Assembly: GCF_001547895.1 (NCBI RefSeq)
Contig: NZ_AP014627.1
Span: 2,173,501 to 2,237,500, forward strand
DNA length: 64,000 nt
Source: Pseudomonas sp. Os17
Lineage (GTDB): Bacteria; Pseudomonadota; Gammaproteobacteria; Pseudomonadales; Pseudomonadaceae
Direction: 5' to 3'
Shown: positions 44,705 through 54,137 of the stretch, piece after piece
Layout: each line of letters begins with the position of its first letter
How positions within the stretch are numbered: position 1 is the stretch's first letter
The notes under the pieces: model-generated
What the model was told of the DNA's origin: nothing
The model's database searches: none
Seen by the model: the letters and a program-made list of their open reading frames with translations, nothing else
Translations under genes and position numbers: made by a program

Positions 44705-45244
44705 ATGAACGACAAAAAAGCTCAAACCCGCGAACGCATTCTCCAGGCCGCCAGTTCCGCGCTGATTCAGCGGGGCCCGGCAGAGCCCAGTGTGGGGGAA
44801 GTCATGGGCGCGGCCGGGCTGACCGTGGGCGGCTTCTATGCGCACTTTGAGAGCAAGGATGCGTTGATGCTCGAAGCCTTCACCCAATTGCTCTCCCATC
44901 GTCGCGGCTTGCTCGACGAGATGGACTCAAGCCTCAGTGGCGAGGAGCGCAGGGCGCTGACGGCGGCTTTCTACCTGTCGCGCAAGCATCGCGACTCCAC
45001 GGAGCAGGCCTGCCCGATTCCGGCGTCCGTGGGCGAATTTGGGCGCTTGCCCGAGAGTTTCCGCAAGGCCTTGACTGAACACATGGAGTTGATGGTGGCG
45101 CAGTTGGCCACTTGCCCGGAGGACACGGACAAGGCCCTGGCGGACATGGCGTTGATGGTGGGAGGGCTATCCCTGGCGCGGGCCCTGGGCCCGGGGGAGT
45201 TGTCCGATCGTTTGTTGCGTGCCGCCAAGTCGGCAATTCAATGA
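44705..45244 (+). CDS. TetR-family transcriptional regulator
   Basis: The 179-residue repressor has a helix-turn-helix in residues about 8-52 (RERILQAASSALIQRG with SVGEVMGAAGLTVGGFYAHFESKDALMLEAF). The ligand domain contains a single cysteine in EQACPIPASVGEFGRLP, the pattern of the NemR/AcrR-like group that senses electrophiles; that is inference. GGAGG precedes the ATG. It is followed by a hydrolase gene in the same direction, probably its target and in the same operon. Confidence 0.9.
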   Translation: MNDKKAQTRERILQAASSALIQRGPAEPSVGEVMGAAGLTVGGFYAHFESKDALMLEAFTQLLSHRRGLLDEMDSSLSGEERRALTAAFYLSRKHRDSTEQACPIPASVGEFGRLPESFRKALTEHMELMVAQLATCPEDTDKALADMALMVGGLSLARALGPGELSDRLLRAAKSAIQ

Positions 45245-45273
45245 CCTGAAGTTCGGTTGCGAGGTAGCGAGAG

Positions 45274-46107
45274 ATGAACGGATTGAGCTGGATTCGTGGC
45301 GTCAATGGCACCCTTGGCTGGGTGGCGCCTCAATGGGCGGCGAATCGGATGCGCCAGCTGTTCATGACGCCTCGCGAGCTGCCGCCGCGGGAATGGGAGC
45401 TGCCGCTGCTGGAGCGCGCCGAGCGACTGACCCTGCGCTTTGGGCTTTCTGCCTTGCGTTGGGGGCAGGGGCCAACGGTCATGCTGATGCATGGCTGGGA
45501 AGGGCGACCCACCCAGTTCGCCAGCCTGATCGAGGCGCTGGTGGCGGCCGGTTATACCGCGGTGGCGCTGGAGGGGCCGGCCCATGGTCGCTCTCCGGGG
45601 GATGAGGCCAATGTGGTGCTGTTCGCCCGAGCGATGTTGGAGGCCGCAGCAGAGTTGCCGCCGTTGCGTGCAGTGATCGGCCATTCCATGGGGGGTGCCA
45701 GCGCCATGCTCGCGGTGCAATTGGGGCTGCGTAGCGAAACCCTGGTCAGCATTGCCGCGCCCGCCCGCATCCTTGGCGTATTGCGAGGTTTCGCCCGATA
45801 CATGGGCTTGCCGCCCAGGGCGCGTTCGGCCTTTATTCGTCAGGTGGAGAAAGAGGTCGGCATGCGCGCGGCAAGCCTGGATGTGGCCCAGTATCAACTG
45901 GACATGCCTGGCCTGATCGTTCACGCGGAGGATGATCGCTTCGTGCCGGTCAAGGAGTCGGAGCTGATCCATCAAGCCTGGTTCGACAGTCGCCTGTTGC
46001 GCTTGAGCGAGGGCGGTCATCAGCGGGTGCTGGCCGATCCGCGGGTGGTCGAAGCGGTGATTGCTCTGGTCGCGGGGCGTCATCTGCAAGCGCGCCAATC
46101 CGCCTGA
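45274..46107 (+). CDS. Alpha/beta-fold hydrolase
   Basis: The 277-residue hydrolase has the oxyanion-hole HGWEGRPTQF, nucleophile elbow AVIGHSMGGASA, acid residue in VHAEDDRFVPVKES and His in SEGGHQRVLADP. The N-terminal 55 residues form an unusual helical leader before the hydrolase core. No signal peptide. The substrate is unknown, but the link to a TetR regulator suggests detoxification of an ester or similar compound. Confidence 0.88.
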   Translation: MNGLSWIRGVNGTLGWVAPQWAANRMRQLFMTPRELPPREWELPLLERAERLTLRFGLSALRWGQGPTVMLMHGWEGRPTQFASLIEALVAAGYTAVALEGPAHGRSPGDEANVVLFARAMLEAAAELPPLRAVIGHSMGGASAMLAVQLGLRSETLVSIAAPARILGVLRGFARYMGLPPRARSAFIRQVEKEVGMRAASLDVAQYQLDMPGLIVHAEDDRFVPVKESELIHQAWFDSRLLRLSEGGHQRVLADPRVVEAVIALVAGRHLQARQSA

Positions 46108-46153
46108 GCATCCGTTACACTGCCCCGGTCAAAAATCTGACCGGGAGTCGGGC

Positions 46154-46588
46154 ATGAGTTGGGATCTGGCAACGCCATTCGTCATCGATCTGCAGGTGGC
46201 GGCCGAGGATATCGATGGACTGGGGCACGCCAACAACGCGGTTTATGTCTCGTGGCTGGAGCGTTGTGCCTGGCGGCACTCCCAGCGCCTGGGGCTGGAC
46301 CTGGCGGAGTATCGCCGGTTGGATCGGGCGATGGCCGTGGTGCGACACGAGATCGACTACCTGGCTGCGGCTTACGAAGGGGATGAGTTGCAACTGGCCA
46401 CCTGGATCGTCGATTGGGATCAGCGTCTGAAGATGACCCGGCGTTTCCAGTTGGTTCGCCCGAGCGATGGCGGCACCTTGTTGCGGGCTCAGACCACCTT
46501 CGTCTGCATCGAGCTGTCCAGCGGCAAACCCAAGCGCATGCCCGCCGAGTTCCTCGAAGGCTACGGCCCGGCCCTGCAAGGCGCCTGA
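46154..46588 (+). CDS. Acyl-CoA thioesterase, 4-hydroxybenzoyl-CoA thioesterase (hotdog) family
   Basis: The 144-residue hotdog protein has the active-site helix pattern AAEDIDGLGHANNAVYVSWLERCAW, the 4HBT D-x-x-G-H-x-N-N motif with catalytic Asp, followed by VVRHEIDYLAAAYEGDEL and AQTTFVCIELSSGKPKRMP. It is close to YbgC/FadM-like thioesterases that cleave long-chain or aromatic acyl-CoAs in the cytosol. The ATG at 46154 gives the compact domain; an in-frame upstream start at 46061 would overlap the hydrolase gene. Confidence 0.88.
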   Translation: MSWDLATPFVIDLQVAAEDIDGLGHANNAVYVSWLERCAWRHSQRLGLDLAEYRRLDRAMAVVRHEIDYLAAAYEGDELQLATWIVDWDQRLKMTRRFQLVRPSDGGTLLRAQTTFVCIELSSGKPKRMPAEFLEGYGPALQGA

Positions 46589-46731
46589 CGCCTGTCTGTG
46601 CCCGTAGCGTAACGAAGGCGTCCACCAAGGCTCGCTCGCGACCTACAGGCCCCTACAAAACTCCTGCTCAAGGGCGAAACCCAGTAAACTGGCGCACGTT
46701 TTTTCGCCCGTTTTTTCGTTGAGTGTGTTTC

Positions 46732-47691
46732 ATGCAAATTGCCCTGGCGCCCATGGAAGGGTTGGTCGACAACATTCTGCGGGATGTGTTGACTCGTGTT
46801 GGCGGGATCGACTGGTGTGTCACCGAGTTCATCCGCGTCAACGACCGTCTGCTGACGCCTGCCTATTTCCACAAGCTCGCTCCCGAGTTGCTGCACGGTG
46901 CGCATACCGCTGCCGGTGTGCCGTTGCGCGTGCAGTTGCTGGGTTCGGATCCGGTGTGTCTGGCCGAGAACGCCGCGCTGGCCTGTGAGCTGGGCAGCGA
47001 GGTCATCGATTTGAACTTCGGTTGCCCGGCCAAGACCGTAAACAAGTCCCGGGGCGGCGCGGTACTGCTCAAGGAGCCCGAGCTGCTGAACCAGATCGTC
47101 GAGCATGTGCGGCGCGCGGTGCCGGCGCACATTCCGGTCACGGCAAAAATGCGGCTGGGTTTCGACAGTCCGGACGGCTCGCTGGTGTGTGCGACCGCGT
47201 TGGCCGAGGGCGGTGCCGAGCATATCGTGGTTCACGCCCGGACCAAGGTCGATGGCTACAAGCCGCCGGCTCACTGGGAGTGGATTCCCCGGGTCCAGGA
47301 GGTGGTCAAGGTGCCGGTGTTCGCCAACGGTGATATCTGGAGCGTCGAGGATTGGCGGCGCTGCCGGGAGATCAGTGGTGTCGAGGACATCATGCTCGGC
47401 CGAGGCTTGGTGTCGCGTCCGGACCTGGCACGACAGATCGCCGCTGCCCGGGCGGGCGAAGAGGTGGTGGCCATGTCCTGGGCCGATCTGCAGCCCCTGC
47501 TCCAGGACTTCTGGGCCCAGGTGGTGGTGCAATTGACGCCGCGTTCGGCGCCGGGGCGGCTCAAGCAGTGGCTGGCCATGCTGACCCGCAACTACCCGGA
47601 GGCGGTGGAGTTGTTTACCGCTCTGCGCCGGGAAACCGACCTGGACCAGGTGGGGCGCCTGCTGGGTGTACCGCGCAGCGAGGCGGCGTAA
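46732..47691 (+). CDS. dusC: tRNA-dihydrouridine(16) synthase DusC
   Basis: The 319-residue FMN enzyme reduces U16 in the tRNA D-loop. Motifs: [43 protein letters not shown] with the catalytic cysteine, [46 protein letters not shown] and [15 protein letters not shown]. The [13 protein letters not shown] block is typical of DusC. Start at 46732; an in-frame ATG at 46723 adds three residues. A second Dus gene (dusA) lies at 15948. Confidence 0.95.
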   Translation: MQIALAPMEGLVDNILRDVLTRVGGIDWCVTEFIRVNDRLLTPAYFHKLAPELLHGAHTAAGVPLRVQLLGSDPVCLAENAALACELGSEVIDLNFGCPAKTVNKSRGGAVLLKEPELLNQIVEHVRRAVPAHIPVTAKMRLGFDSPDGSLVCATALAEGGAEHIVVHARTKVDGYKPPAHWEWIPRVQEVVKVPVFANGDIWSVEDWRRCREISGVEDIMLGRGLVSRPDLARQIAAARAGEEVVAMSWADLQPLLQDFWAQVVVQLTPRSAPGRLKQWLAMLTRNYPEAVELFTALRRETDLDQVGRLLGVPRSEAA

Positions 47692-47710
47692 AAAAATTCA
47701 AAAAGGGGCT

Positions 47711-47738
47711 CTTGAAATGCCTGGGCCGATCCCTATCT
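47711..47738 (+). promoter_or_regulatory. Heat-shock (sigma-32) promoter of the ibpA-type gene
   Basis: CTTGAAA (47711-47717), 13 bases and CCCTATCT (47731-47738) match the RpoH consensus closely. The predicted start falls about 60 bases before the ATG, leaving room for the RNA thermometer. Confidence 0.8.
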
Positions 47739-47779
47739 CTTGGGTACGCGACGCCGAATTCGGGTCGCGGAGATAACCA

Positions 47780-47798
47780 CTCGCTGAAATATCAGGAG
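47780..47798 (+). ncRNA. ROSE-like RNA thermometer in the heat-shock gene leader
   Basis: CTCGCTGA (47780-47787) pairs with TCAGGAG (47792-47798) around a four-base loop, leaving one bulged G at 47783. The right arm includes the AGGAG Shine-Dalgarno, eight bases before the ATG. UYGCU opposite the Shine-Dalgarno with a bulged G is the hallmark of ROSE elements, which melt on heating and release translation. Confidence 0.85.
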
Positions 47799-47806
47799 AT
47801 AGACCC

Positions 47807-48253
47807 ATGAGTACTGCATTTTCCCTGGCTCCACTGTTCCGTTCCTCTGTTGGCTTCGACCGTTTCAACGACCTGTTCGAATCGGCGTTGCGCAATGAGC
47901 CGGGCAGCAGCTATCCACCCTACAACGTAGAAAAACACGCCGACGACCAATACCGCATCGTCATCGCGGCTGCCGGTTTCCAGGAAGAAGACCTGGAACT
48001 GCAAGTGGAGAAAGGCGTGTTGACCGTGAGCGGTGGCAAGCGTGATGCCAATGAAAGTGTCACCTACCTGCACCAGGGCATTGCCCAGCGTGCATTCAAG
48101 CTGTCCTTCCGCCTGGCCGACCATATCGAGGTCAAGGCCGCGGCCCTGAGCAACGGTCTGTTGAACATCGACCTGCTGCGGGTTGTGCCGGAAGAGGCCA
48201 AGCCAAAGCGCATCCCGATCAACGGTGCGCAGCAGCCGGCTCTGCAACACTAA
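47807..48253 (+). CDS. ibpA: Small heat-shock protein, IbpA/Hsp20 family
   Basis: The 148-residue chaperone binds unfolding proteins in the cytosol and holds them for DnaK/ClpB. The alpha-crystallin domain spans about residues 35-130: YPPYNVEKHADDQYRIVIAAAGFQEEDLELQVEKGVLTVSGGKR and LSNGLLNIDLLRVVPEEAKPKRIPI. The N-terminus FDRFNDLFESAL is typical of IbpA. Both transcription (sigma-32) and translation (ROSE) are probably heat-controlled. A terminator follows. Confidence 0.94.
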   Translation: MSTAFSLAPLFRSSVGFDRFNDLFESALRNEPGSSYPPYNVEKHADDQYRIVIAAAGFQEEDLELQVEKGVLTVSGGKRDANESVTYLHQGIAQRAFKLSFRLADHIEVKAAALSNGLLNIDLLRVVPEEAKPKRIPINGAQQPALQH

Positions 48254-48262
48254 GACCGCTGC

Positions 48263-48293
48263 AAAAAAAGGGCGCCCTGGTGGCGCCCTTTTT
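48263..48293. terminator. Bidirectional terminator between ibpA and the PAS-GGDEF-EAL gene
   Basis: An A-run, GGGCGCC (48270-48276), a five-base loop, GGCGCCC (48282-48288) and TTTTT. Confidence 0.9.
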
Positions 48294-48301
48294 CGTGCCC
48301 G

Positions 48302-51300
48302 TCATTTCAGCAGTTTCTTGAATTCGCCGAGGGGCAGCGGCCGGCTGTGCAGGTAGCCCTGGTACAGATGGCATTCCAGCCCCTGGAGGAACTCCAGTTG
48401 CTGCGGGGTTTCCACGCCTTCGGCGATGACCTTCAGGTTCAGGCTGCGGGCCATGGCGACGATGGCGCGGATGATTTCCGCATCGTTGGGGTCATGGGTG
48501 GCGTCGCGGACGAAGGACTGGTCGATCTTCAGGGTGTCCACCGGCAGGCGCTTGAGGTAGGTCAGGGACGAATAACCGGTGCCGAAGTCATCCATGGCGA
48601 AGCTGACGCCGAGCTTTTTCAGGCGGCGCATCTTGCTGATGGTGTCGTCCAGGTTCTGGATCACGATGCCCTCGGTGATTTCCAGCTTGAGCAGCGATGA
48701 GGGCAAAGCGTACTCGGTCAGGCTGTGTTCGATTTTCTCGACAAAGTCGGTCTGGCGGAATTGGCGCGGACTGATGTTGACGCACAGGCTGAAGTGATAA
48801 GGATCCACCAGACCCTCTTCCATCAGTTGGCTGAAGGCCAGGCAGGCTTCATCGAGAATCCAGGTGCCGACTTCAAGGATCAGGCCGCTGTCCTCCAGCA
48901 CCTTGATGAATTCGGTCGGTGATTGGGCGCCCAGTTCCGGGTGCTGCCAGCGCACCAGGGCCTCGGCGCCGACGATGCGGTTGTCGCGGGCGTCGACCTG
49001 GGGTTGGAAGTGCACGCTGAATTCGCCGCGGGACAGGGCCAGGCGCAGGTCGGTTTCCATGCGCAGGCGCTCGCTGGCGGCCTTCTGCATGGTGTTGTGA
49101 TACATCTGCGTGGTGTTGCGCCCGGAGTCCTTGGCCCGGTAAAGGGCGATGTCGGCGCGCTTGAGCAGGTCGGTGGGGGTCGAGCCGTGATCGGGAATCA
49201 GCGCCACGCCGATACTGGGGGTGACCTGCAGGCGCTGGCCGTCGAGGAACATCGGTTCCGACAGCAGTTCGCGCAGGGTTCCCGCCAGGTGCCGTACCTG
49301 TTCGCTGACCTCGTTACGCGAGCCTTCCAGGCCGCTGAGCAGCACCACGAATTCATCGCCGCCCAGGCGCGCCACGGTGTCCTCCATGCGCACGCTGGCT
49401 TCCAGCCTGGCAGTGATGATCTTCAGCACGGTGTCGCCCACCGGGTGGCCGAGGGAATCGTTGATGTGCTTGAAGTGGTCCAGGTCGAGGAACAATAGGG
49501 CGCCCCGCAGGTTGTGGCGCTTGAGCAGGGCGATCTGCTGGCTCAGGCGGTCCATCAACAGGGCGCGGTTGGGCAGGTTGGTCAACGGGTCGTGGTAGGC
49601 CAGATGGCGGATCTGCGCCTGGGCATTCTTCAGCAGGCTGACATCCCGGGCGGTGAGCAGCAGGCAGGGGGTTTCGTTGAGGATGATCGGCTCCACCGAC
49701 ACCTCCAGGGTGAGGATTTCCCCGCGCTTGTTTCGCCCGAGCATTTCCAGGTGGTGCACGCGCCCCTTGAGTCTGAGTTCCGCCAGCAGCGTGGCGAGCT
49801 GGCCTTCTTCGGCCCAGATGCCGACCTGGTACATGGTGTGGCCGAGCACTTCATCGGTGCGGTAGCCGGTCAGGCGGCAGAAGCCGTCGTTGACCTCCAG
49901 ATAGCGGCCGGTCTCGCGCTCGGTGATGGTGATGGCGTCGGGGCTGGAGTGGAAGGCTTTGGCGAACTTCTCCTCGCTGGCCTTGAGGGCGGCCTCGGAG
50001 CGCTGCTGCTGGGTGATGTCCCGCAGCGTGGTGACGATGCACGGCTGTTTGTCGACGGTAATCAGGCGGCTGGAAATGATGCAGGTCAGCGAATGGCCGT
50101 CCTTGTGGTTGACCATCACCGCCACGTTGTTCAGCGCCTGTTCGCGAATCACCTGCTCGATCCGCCGCAGGCGCGGGGCAGGATCCTCCCAGAAGCCGAT
50201 CTGCTCGGCGCTGCGGTTGATCACGTCGTCCTGGGTCCAGCCAAAGGTCTGGGTGAAGCTTGAATTGATCTCGATGAACTGGCCGGTTTCCAGCAGGGTC
50301 AGGCAGATGGGGTCCGGGCTGACCTGGAACAGACTGGCGAATTTCTCCTCGGAGGTGATCAGGCGCTGTTCGCGCTCCACCTGCTCGGTGATGTCCAGCA
50401 GCGTCCCGGCCATGCGCAGGGGATTGCCCGAGTCGTCGCGATAGAGGCGGGCGCGGCTTTCGAGGTAGCGCGAGCTGCCGTCCGCCAGCTGCACCCGGTA
50501 GGTCAGCTGGTAGTTGCCCGCCGGGCCTTCGCGCAGGCTGCGATAGGCATCGCGCATGCTGTCGCGCTCTTCGGTGGGTACGCCCTCGAAAAAGGCCTCG
50601 AAGGATTCGTGGAAGGGCGCCGGGGCCAGGCCGTGCAATTGCGCGGCCCGCGCAGAGCCGTACAGCATGCCGCTGGGAATGTGCCAGTCCCAGGTGCCCA
50701 GTTGTGCCGAGTCCAGGGCCAGGTCGAGGCGTTCCTGGCTGTCCTTGAGCGCCTGTTCAGCCCTTTTGCGCTCGCTGGTGTCGAGAAAGGTGCTGAGCAG
50801 GTAGGGCTTGCCTTCCAGTTCGATCTTCTGCGCGCTGAGGATGCCGTCGTGGATCTGGCCGTTGCTGGCGCGGAACTGCACTTCGAGGCTCGCGGCCTGG
50901 CCTTTCTTCTGGACGGCCTTGATCAGTTGGGCGCGCTGCTCGGGATTGACCCACAGGCCGATCTCCAGAGTGGTACGGCCGATCACATGTTCGGCGGGCC
51001 AGCCGAACTGGCTTTCGAAGTACTGGTTGGCCTCACTGATCAGGCCATCTTCCAGGCGAGTCAGCAGCACCGTATTGGGGCACAGGTGAAACAGGGTGGC
51101 GAAGCGCTTTTCCGAGTTGCTGAGGGCTTCCTCGCGTTGGCGCTGGTGGGTGATCTCGCGGATCACCCCGATCATGCGGGGTTTGCCGTGCTTGTCCGGC
51201 AGTACGCTGCCGTTGATCTCCAGCCAGTGCAGGCTGCCATCGGGCCAGCGAATGCGGTGGTGCATGGCGTGTTCCAGCGGGGCGCCCGCCAGCACCGAAT

Positions 51301-51628
51301 GAAAGGCGCGCACTGTCCTGGCCCGGTCCTCGATGGGCAACAGGTCAAGGTATTCGAGGTTCTCCGGCAGCGGCTGGCGCGGGTCGAAGCCAAACAGCGC
51401 CTGGGTGCCCCGGGACCAGCTGATCTGCCCGCTTTCAATATCCCAATACCAGGCCCCCAATCGAGCACCATTGAGGGCGGCAAGCAGTTGTGGCGCGCTT
51501 TCCCAGCTTTGCTCCGACTCCTTTGGGTCGATGGCATGGATGCGCGGCATGGGTGGAATACGATCAGCGGGTTTTGGCATGGGGGTCAGGCCTTGAGCTG
51601 AGTCATTCGTTTTACGCGAGGAACTCAT
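48302..51628 (-). CDS. Five-PAS domain GGDEF-EAL protein (c-di-GMP cyclase/phosphodiesterase)
   Basis: The 1108-residue cytoplasmic protein has no membrane helices. Five PAS/PAC repeats occupy about residues 45-660, each ending in a PAC-like strand such as TLLDITEQVEREQRL, TTLRDITQQQRSEAAL or LLTARDVSLLKNAQAQI. A GGDEF domain (about 675-835) has an intact VARLGGDEFVVLLSG. The EAL domain (about 850-1108) has VGAEALVRWQHPELG, CVNISPRQF, FAMDDFGTGYSSLTYLKRLPVDTLKID and VIAEGVETPQQ, all consistent with an active phosphodiesterase. Start ATG at 51628; a GTG at 51652 is possible. Confidence 0.92.
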   Translation of the reverse strand: MSSSRKTNDSAQGLTPMPKPADRIPPMPRIHAIDPKESEQSWESAPQLLAALNGARLGAWYWDIESGQISWSRGTQALFGFDPRQPLPENLEYLDLLPIEDRARTVRAFHSVLAGAPLEHAMHHRIRWPDGSLHWLEINGSVLPDKHGKPRMIGVIREITHQRQREEALSNSEKRFATLFHLCPNTVLLTRLEDGLISEANQYFESQFGWPAEHVIGRTTLEIGLWVNPEQRAQLIKAVQKKGQAASLEVQFRASNGQIHDGILSAQKIELEGKPYLLSTFLDTSERKRAEQALKDSQERLDLALDSAQLGTWDWHIPSGMLYGSARAAQLHGLAPAPFHESFEAFFEGVPTEERDSMRDAYRSLREGPAGNYQLTYRVQLADGSSRYLESRARLYRDDSGNPLRMAGTLLDITEQVEREQRLITSEEKFASLFQVSPDPICLTLLETGQFIEINSSFTQTFGWTQDDVINRSAEQIGFWEDPAPRLRRIEQVIREQALNNVAVMVNHKDGHSLTCIISSRLITVDKQPCIVTTLRDITQQQRSEAALKASEEKFAKAFHSSPDAITITERETGRYLEVNDGFCRLTGYRTDEVLGHTMYQVGIWAEEGQLATLLAELRLKGRVHHLEMLGRNKRGEILTLEVSVEPIILNETPCLLLTARDVSLLKNAQAQIRHLAYHDPLTNLPNRALLMDRLSQQIALLKRHNLRGALLFLDLDHFKHINDSLGHPVGDTVLKIITARLEASVRMEDTVARLGGDEFVVLLSGLEGSRNEVSEQVRHLAGTLRELLSEPMFLDGQRLQVTPSIGVALIPDHGSTPTDLLKRADIALYRAKDSGRNTTQMYHNTMQKAASERLRMETDLRLALSRGEFSVHFQPQVDARDNRIVGAEALVRWQHPELGAQSPTEFIKVLEDSGLILEVGTWILDEACLAFSQLMEEGLVDPYHFSLCVNISPRQFRQTDFVEKIEHSLTEYALPSSLLKLEITEGIVIQNLDDTISKMRRLKKLGVSFAMDDFGTGYSSLTYLKRLPVDTLKIDQSFVRDATHDPNDAEIIRAIVAMARSLNLKVIAEGVETPQQLEFLQGLECHLYQGYLHSRPLPLGEFKKLLK

Positions 51629-51664
51629 GGCGGTGCGGCGTGGCACGGGCACTACCCGGAAAAG

Positions 51665-52555
51665 CTATGCCGGGTTCCCTGGCCAATCGACTTGTGCATC
51701 CAGTAGGGCCATGAAAGCCCGCGCAGCGTTCGACAGCGTCCGTTCGGTGTGCAGGATATAGCCTAGCTGGCGTCGCAGTTGTATGCCCGGTAAAGGGATG
51801 CGCGCCACCTGATCATCGAGCATGGTGCGCGGCAGCACGCTCCAGGCCAGGCCGATGGACACCATCATCTTTATAGTTTCCAGATAGTTAGTGCTCATCG
51901 CGATGTTCGGTGTCAGGCCCTGGGCCTCGAACAGGCGTTGGACGATGTGGTGAGTAAAGGTGTTGCCGCCGGGAAATACCGCCGGATGCAGGGCGATGTC
52001 CGCCAGGCTGACCTGGCCATTGCTGACCAACGGATGCTCCGGGGCGGCAACGAAGTCCAGCGGGTCGTCCCAGACGGCGCTGGCCCTGATCAGGCTGTGG
52101 GGCTCTGGCGCCAGGGTGATCACTGCCAGCTCGGCCCGGCCATGGAGGATTTCCTCGTAGGCCACCTCTGAATCGAGGAATTGAATGTCCAGCGCCACTT
52201 GCGGGTAGCGCCGGGTAAAGGCCCGCAACAGCGGCGGCAGGCGATGCAGGCCGATGTGATGGCTGGTGGCCAGGGTCAGGCGGCCGCTGACTTCGCCGTT
52301 GAGGTTGGTCAGGGCGCGGCGGGTGTCGTCCAGTACGTTGATGATCTGATAGGCCCGGGGCAGCAGGGCGCGTCCGGCCTCGGTCAGGCCGATTTCCCGG
52401 CCCAGGCGGTCGAACAGCCGCACATTGAGCTGCTGCTCCAGGCCGGCGATGCGTTTGCTGATGGCGGGCTGGGTCAGGTGCAGGCGTTCACCGGCGCCGG
52501 AAAAGCTGCCGGTTTCGGCAATGGCAATAAAGGCGTTGAGGTTGGCCAGGTCCAT
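51665..52555 (-). CDS. LysR-family transcriptional regulator
   Basis: The 296-residue LysR protein has an N-terminal winged helix (MDLANLNAFIAIAETGSFSGAGERLHLTQPAISKRIAGLEQQLNVRLFDRLGREIGLTEAG) and a C-terminal substrate-binding fold. The start at 52555 is the family start; an upstream ATG at 52585 would add ten residues. It is divergent from leuC with an AT-rich 153-base gap between, so it may control the leucine genes, but the effector is not known. A LysR gene is remembered at the same place in P. aeruginosa. Confidence 0.9.
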   Translation of the reverse strand: MDLANLNAFIAIAETGSFSGAGERLHLTQPAISKRIAGLEQQLNVRLFDRLGREIGLTEAGRALLPRAYQIINVLDDTRRALTNLNGEVSGRLTLATSHHIGLHRLPPLLRAFTRRYPQVALDIQFLDSEVAYEEILHGRAELAVITLAPEPHSLIRASAVWDDPLDFVAAPEHPLVSNGQVSLADIALHPAVFPGGNTFTHHIVQRLFEAQGLTPNIAMSTNYLETIKMMVSIGLAWSVLPRTMLDDQVARIPLPGIQLRRQLGYILHTERTLSNAARAFMALLDAQVDWPGNPA

Positions 52556-52708
52556 GGTTGTATTCCAGTTGGTTATCCAAAGCATGAAAAATATGAATTT
52601 GAGTTATTTAATCTAACGCCATAGCATCAGCCTCACAAGCCAAGGGGTTATTGATCGGCTCGCGATCAGGGCCCGGGGCATAGAAACAAGCTGATGAGGA
52701 ATGGTCCG
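52556..52708. promoter_or_regulatory. Divergent LysR/leuC promoter region
   Basis: This 153-base gap is AT-rich in its left half (52566-52616), with ATGAAAAATATGAAT and TTGAGTTATTTAA that resemble LysR T-N11-A sites. The exact operator is not certain. No leader peptide or attenuator was seen. Confidence 0.45.
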
Positions 52709-54127
52709 ATGGCCGGTAAGACGCTTTACGACAAGCTCTGGGATTCGCATTTGGTCAAGCAGCGCGACGATGGTTCGGCGCTGATCTATATCGATCGTCA
52801 CATCATCCACGAAGTGACCTCGCCACAAGCTTTCGAAGGCCTGCGTCTGGCCGGGCGCAAGCCTTGGCGCATCGATGCCAACATCGCCACCCCGGACCAC
52901 AACGTACCGACCACCCCCGAGCGCAAGGGCGGGATCGAAGCGATTGCCGACCAGGTTTCCCGTCTGCAGGTGCAGACCCTCGATGACAACTGTGACGAAT
53001 ACGGCATTGTCGAATTCAAGATGAACGACGTGCGCCAGGGTATCGTCCACGTGATCGGTCCGGAGCAGGGCGCCACCTTGCCGGGCATGACCGTGGTCTG
53101 CGGCGACTCCCATACCTCGACCCATGGCGCGTTCGGCGCGCTGGCCCACGGTATCGGCACCTCCGAGGTGGAGCACGTGCTCGCCACCCAGTGCCTGGTG
53201 GCCAAGAAAATGAAGAACATGCTGGTGCGCGTGGAAGGCACCTTGCCTTTCGGCGTGACCGCCAAGGACATCGTTCTGGCGGTTATCGGCAAGATCGGCA
53301 CCGCCGGTGGCAACGGGCACGCCATCGAGTTCGCCGGCAGCGCGATTCGCGACCTGTCCATCGAAGGCCGCATGACCATCTGCAACATGTCCATCGAAGC
53401 CGGTGCCCGTGTCGGCCTGGTGGCGGCGGATGACAAGACCGTGGCCTACGTCAAGGGCCGTCCGTTCGCCCCCAAAGGCGCCGAATGGGACTTGGCGGTC
53501 GAAGCCTGGAAGGATCTGGTGTCGGATGCCGACGCCAAATTCGACACCGTGGTCGAGCTCGACGCGGCGCAGATCAAGCCGCAGGTCAGCTGGGGCACCT
53601 CGCCGGAAATGGTCCTGGCCGTGGATCAGCGGGTGCCGGATCCGGCCCAGGAAATGGACCTGGTCAAGCGCGACTCCATCGTCCGCGCCTTGAAATACAT
53701 GGGCTTGAGCGCCAACCAGGCAATCACCGACATTCAGCTGGACCGGGTGTTCATCGGCTCCTGCACCAACTCGCGGATCGAAGACCTGCGCGCCGCCGCG
53801 GTCATCGCCAAGGGCCGCAAAGTGGCTTCCACCATCAAGCAGGCGATCGTGGTGCCGGGCTCGGGCCTGGTGAAGGCCCAGGCCGAATCGGAAGGCCTGG
53901 ACAAGATCTTCCTCGAGGCCGGTTTCGAATGGCGCGAGCCGGGCTGCTCGATGTGCCTGGCGATGAACCCGGACCGCTTGGAGTCCGGTGAGCATTGCGC
54001 TTCCACCTCGAACCGCAACTTCGAAGGGCGTCAGGGCGCGGGTGGGCGTACCCACCTGGTGAGTCCGGCCATGGCCGCCGCCGCCGCTGTCAGCGGTCGT
54101 TTCGTCGACGTCCGTGAATTGATCTAA
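52709..54127 (+). CDS. leuC: 3-isopropylmalate dehydratase large subunit LeuC
   Basis: LeuC with LeuD isomerises 2-isopropylmalate to 3-isopropylmalate in leucine synthesis. The 472-residue protein carries the aconitase-family 4Fe-4S ligands Cys352 (GSCTNSR), Cys413 and Cys416 (GCSMC). Other marks are [42 protein letters not shown] and GYPFAP-like [10 protein letters not shown]. The ATG at 52709 gives [14 protein letters not shown]; an in-frame ATG at 52694 would add five residues. leuD follows after ten bases. Confidence 0.97.
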   Translation: MAGKTLYDKLWDSHLVKQRDDGSALIYIDRHIIHEVTSPQAFEGLRLAGRKPWRIDANIATPDHNVPTTPERKGGIEAIADQVSRLQVQTLDDNCDEYGIVEFKMNDVRQGIVHVIGPEQGATLPGMTVVCGDSHTSTHGAFGALAHGIGTSEVEHVLATQCLVAKKMKNMLVRVEGTLPFGVTAKDIVLAVIGKIGTAGGNGHAIEFAGSAIRDLSIEGRMTICNMSIEAGARVGLVAADDKTVAYVKGRPFAPKGAEWDLAVEAWKDLVSDADAKFDTVVELDAAQIKPQVSWGTSPEMVLAVDQRVPDPAQEMDLVKRDSIVRALKYMGLSANQAITDIQLDRVFIGSCTNSRIEDLRAAAVIAKGRKVASTIKQAIVVPGSGLVKAQAESEGLDKIFLEAGFEWREPGCSMCLAMNPDRLESGEHCASTSNRNFEGRQGAGGRTHLVSPAMAAAAAVSGRFVDVRELI

Positions 54128-54137
54128 GGAGCGCAGC

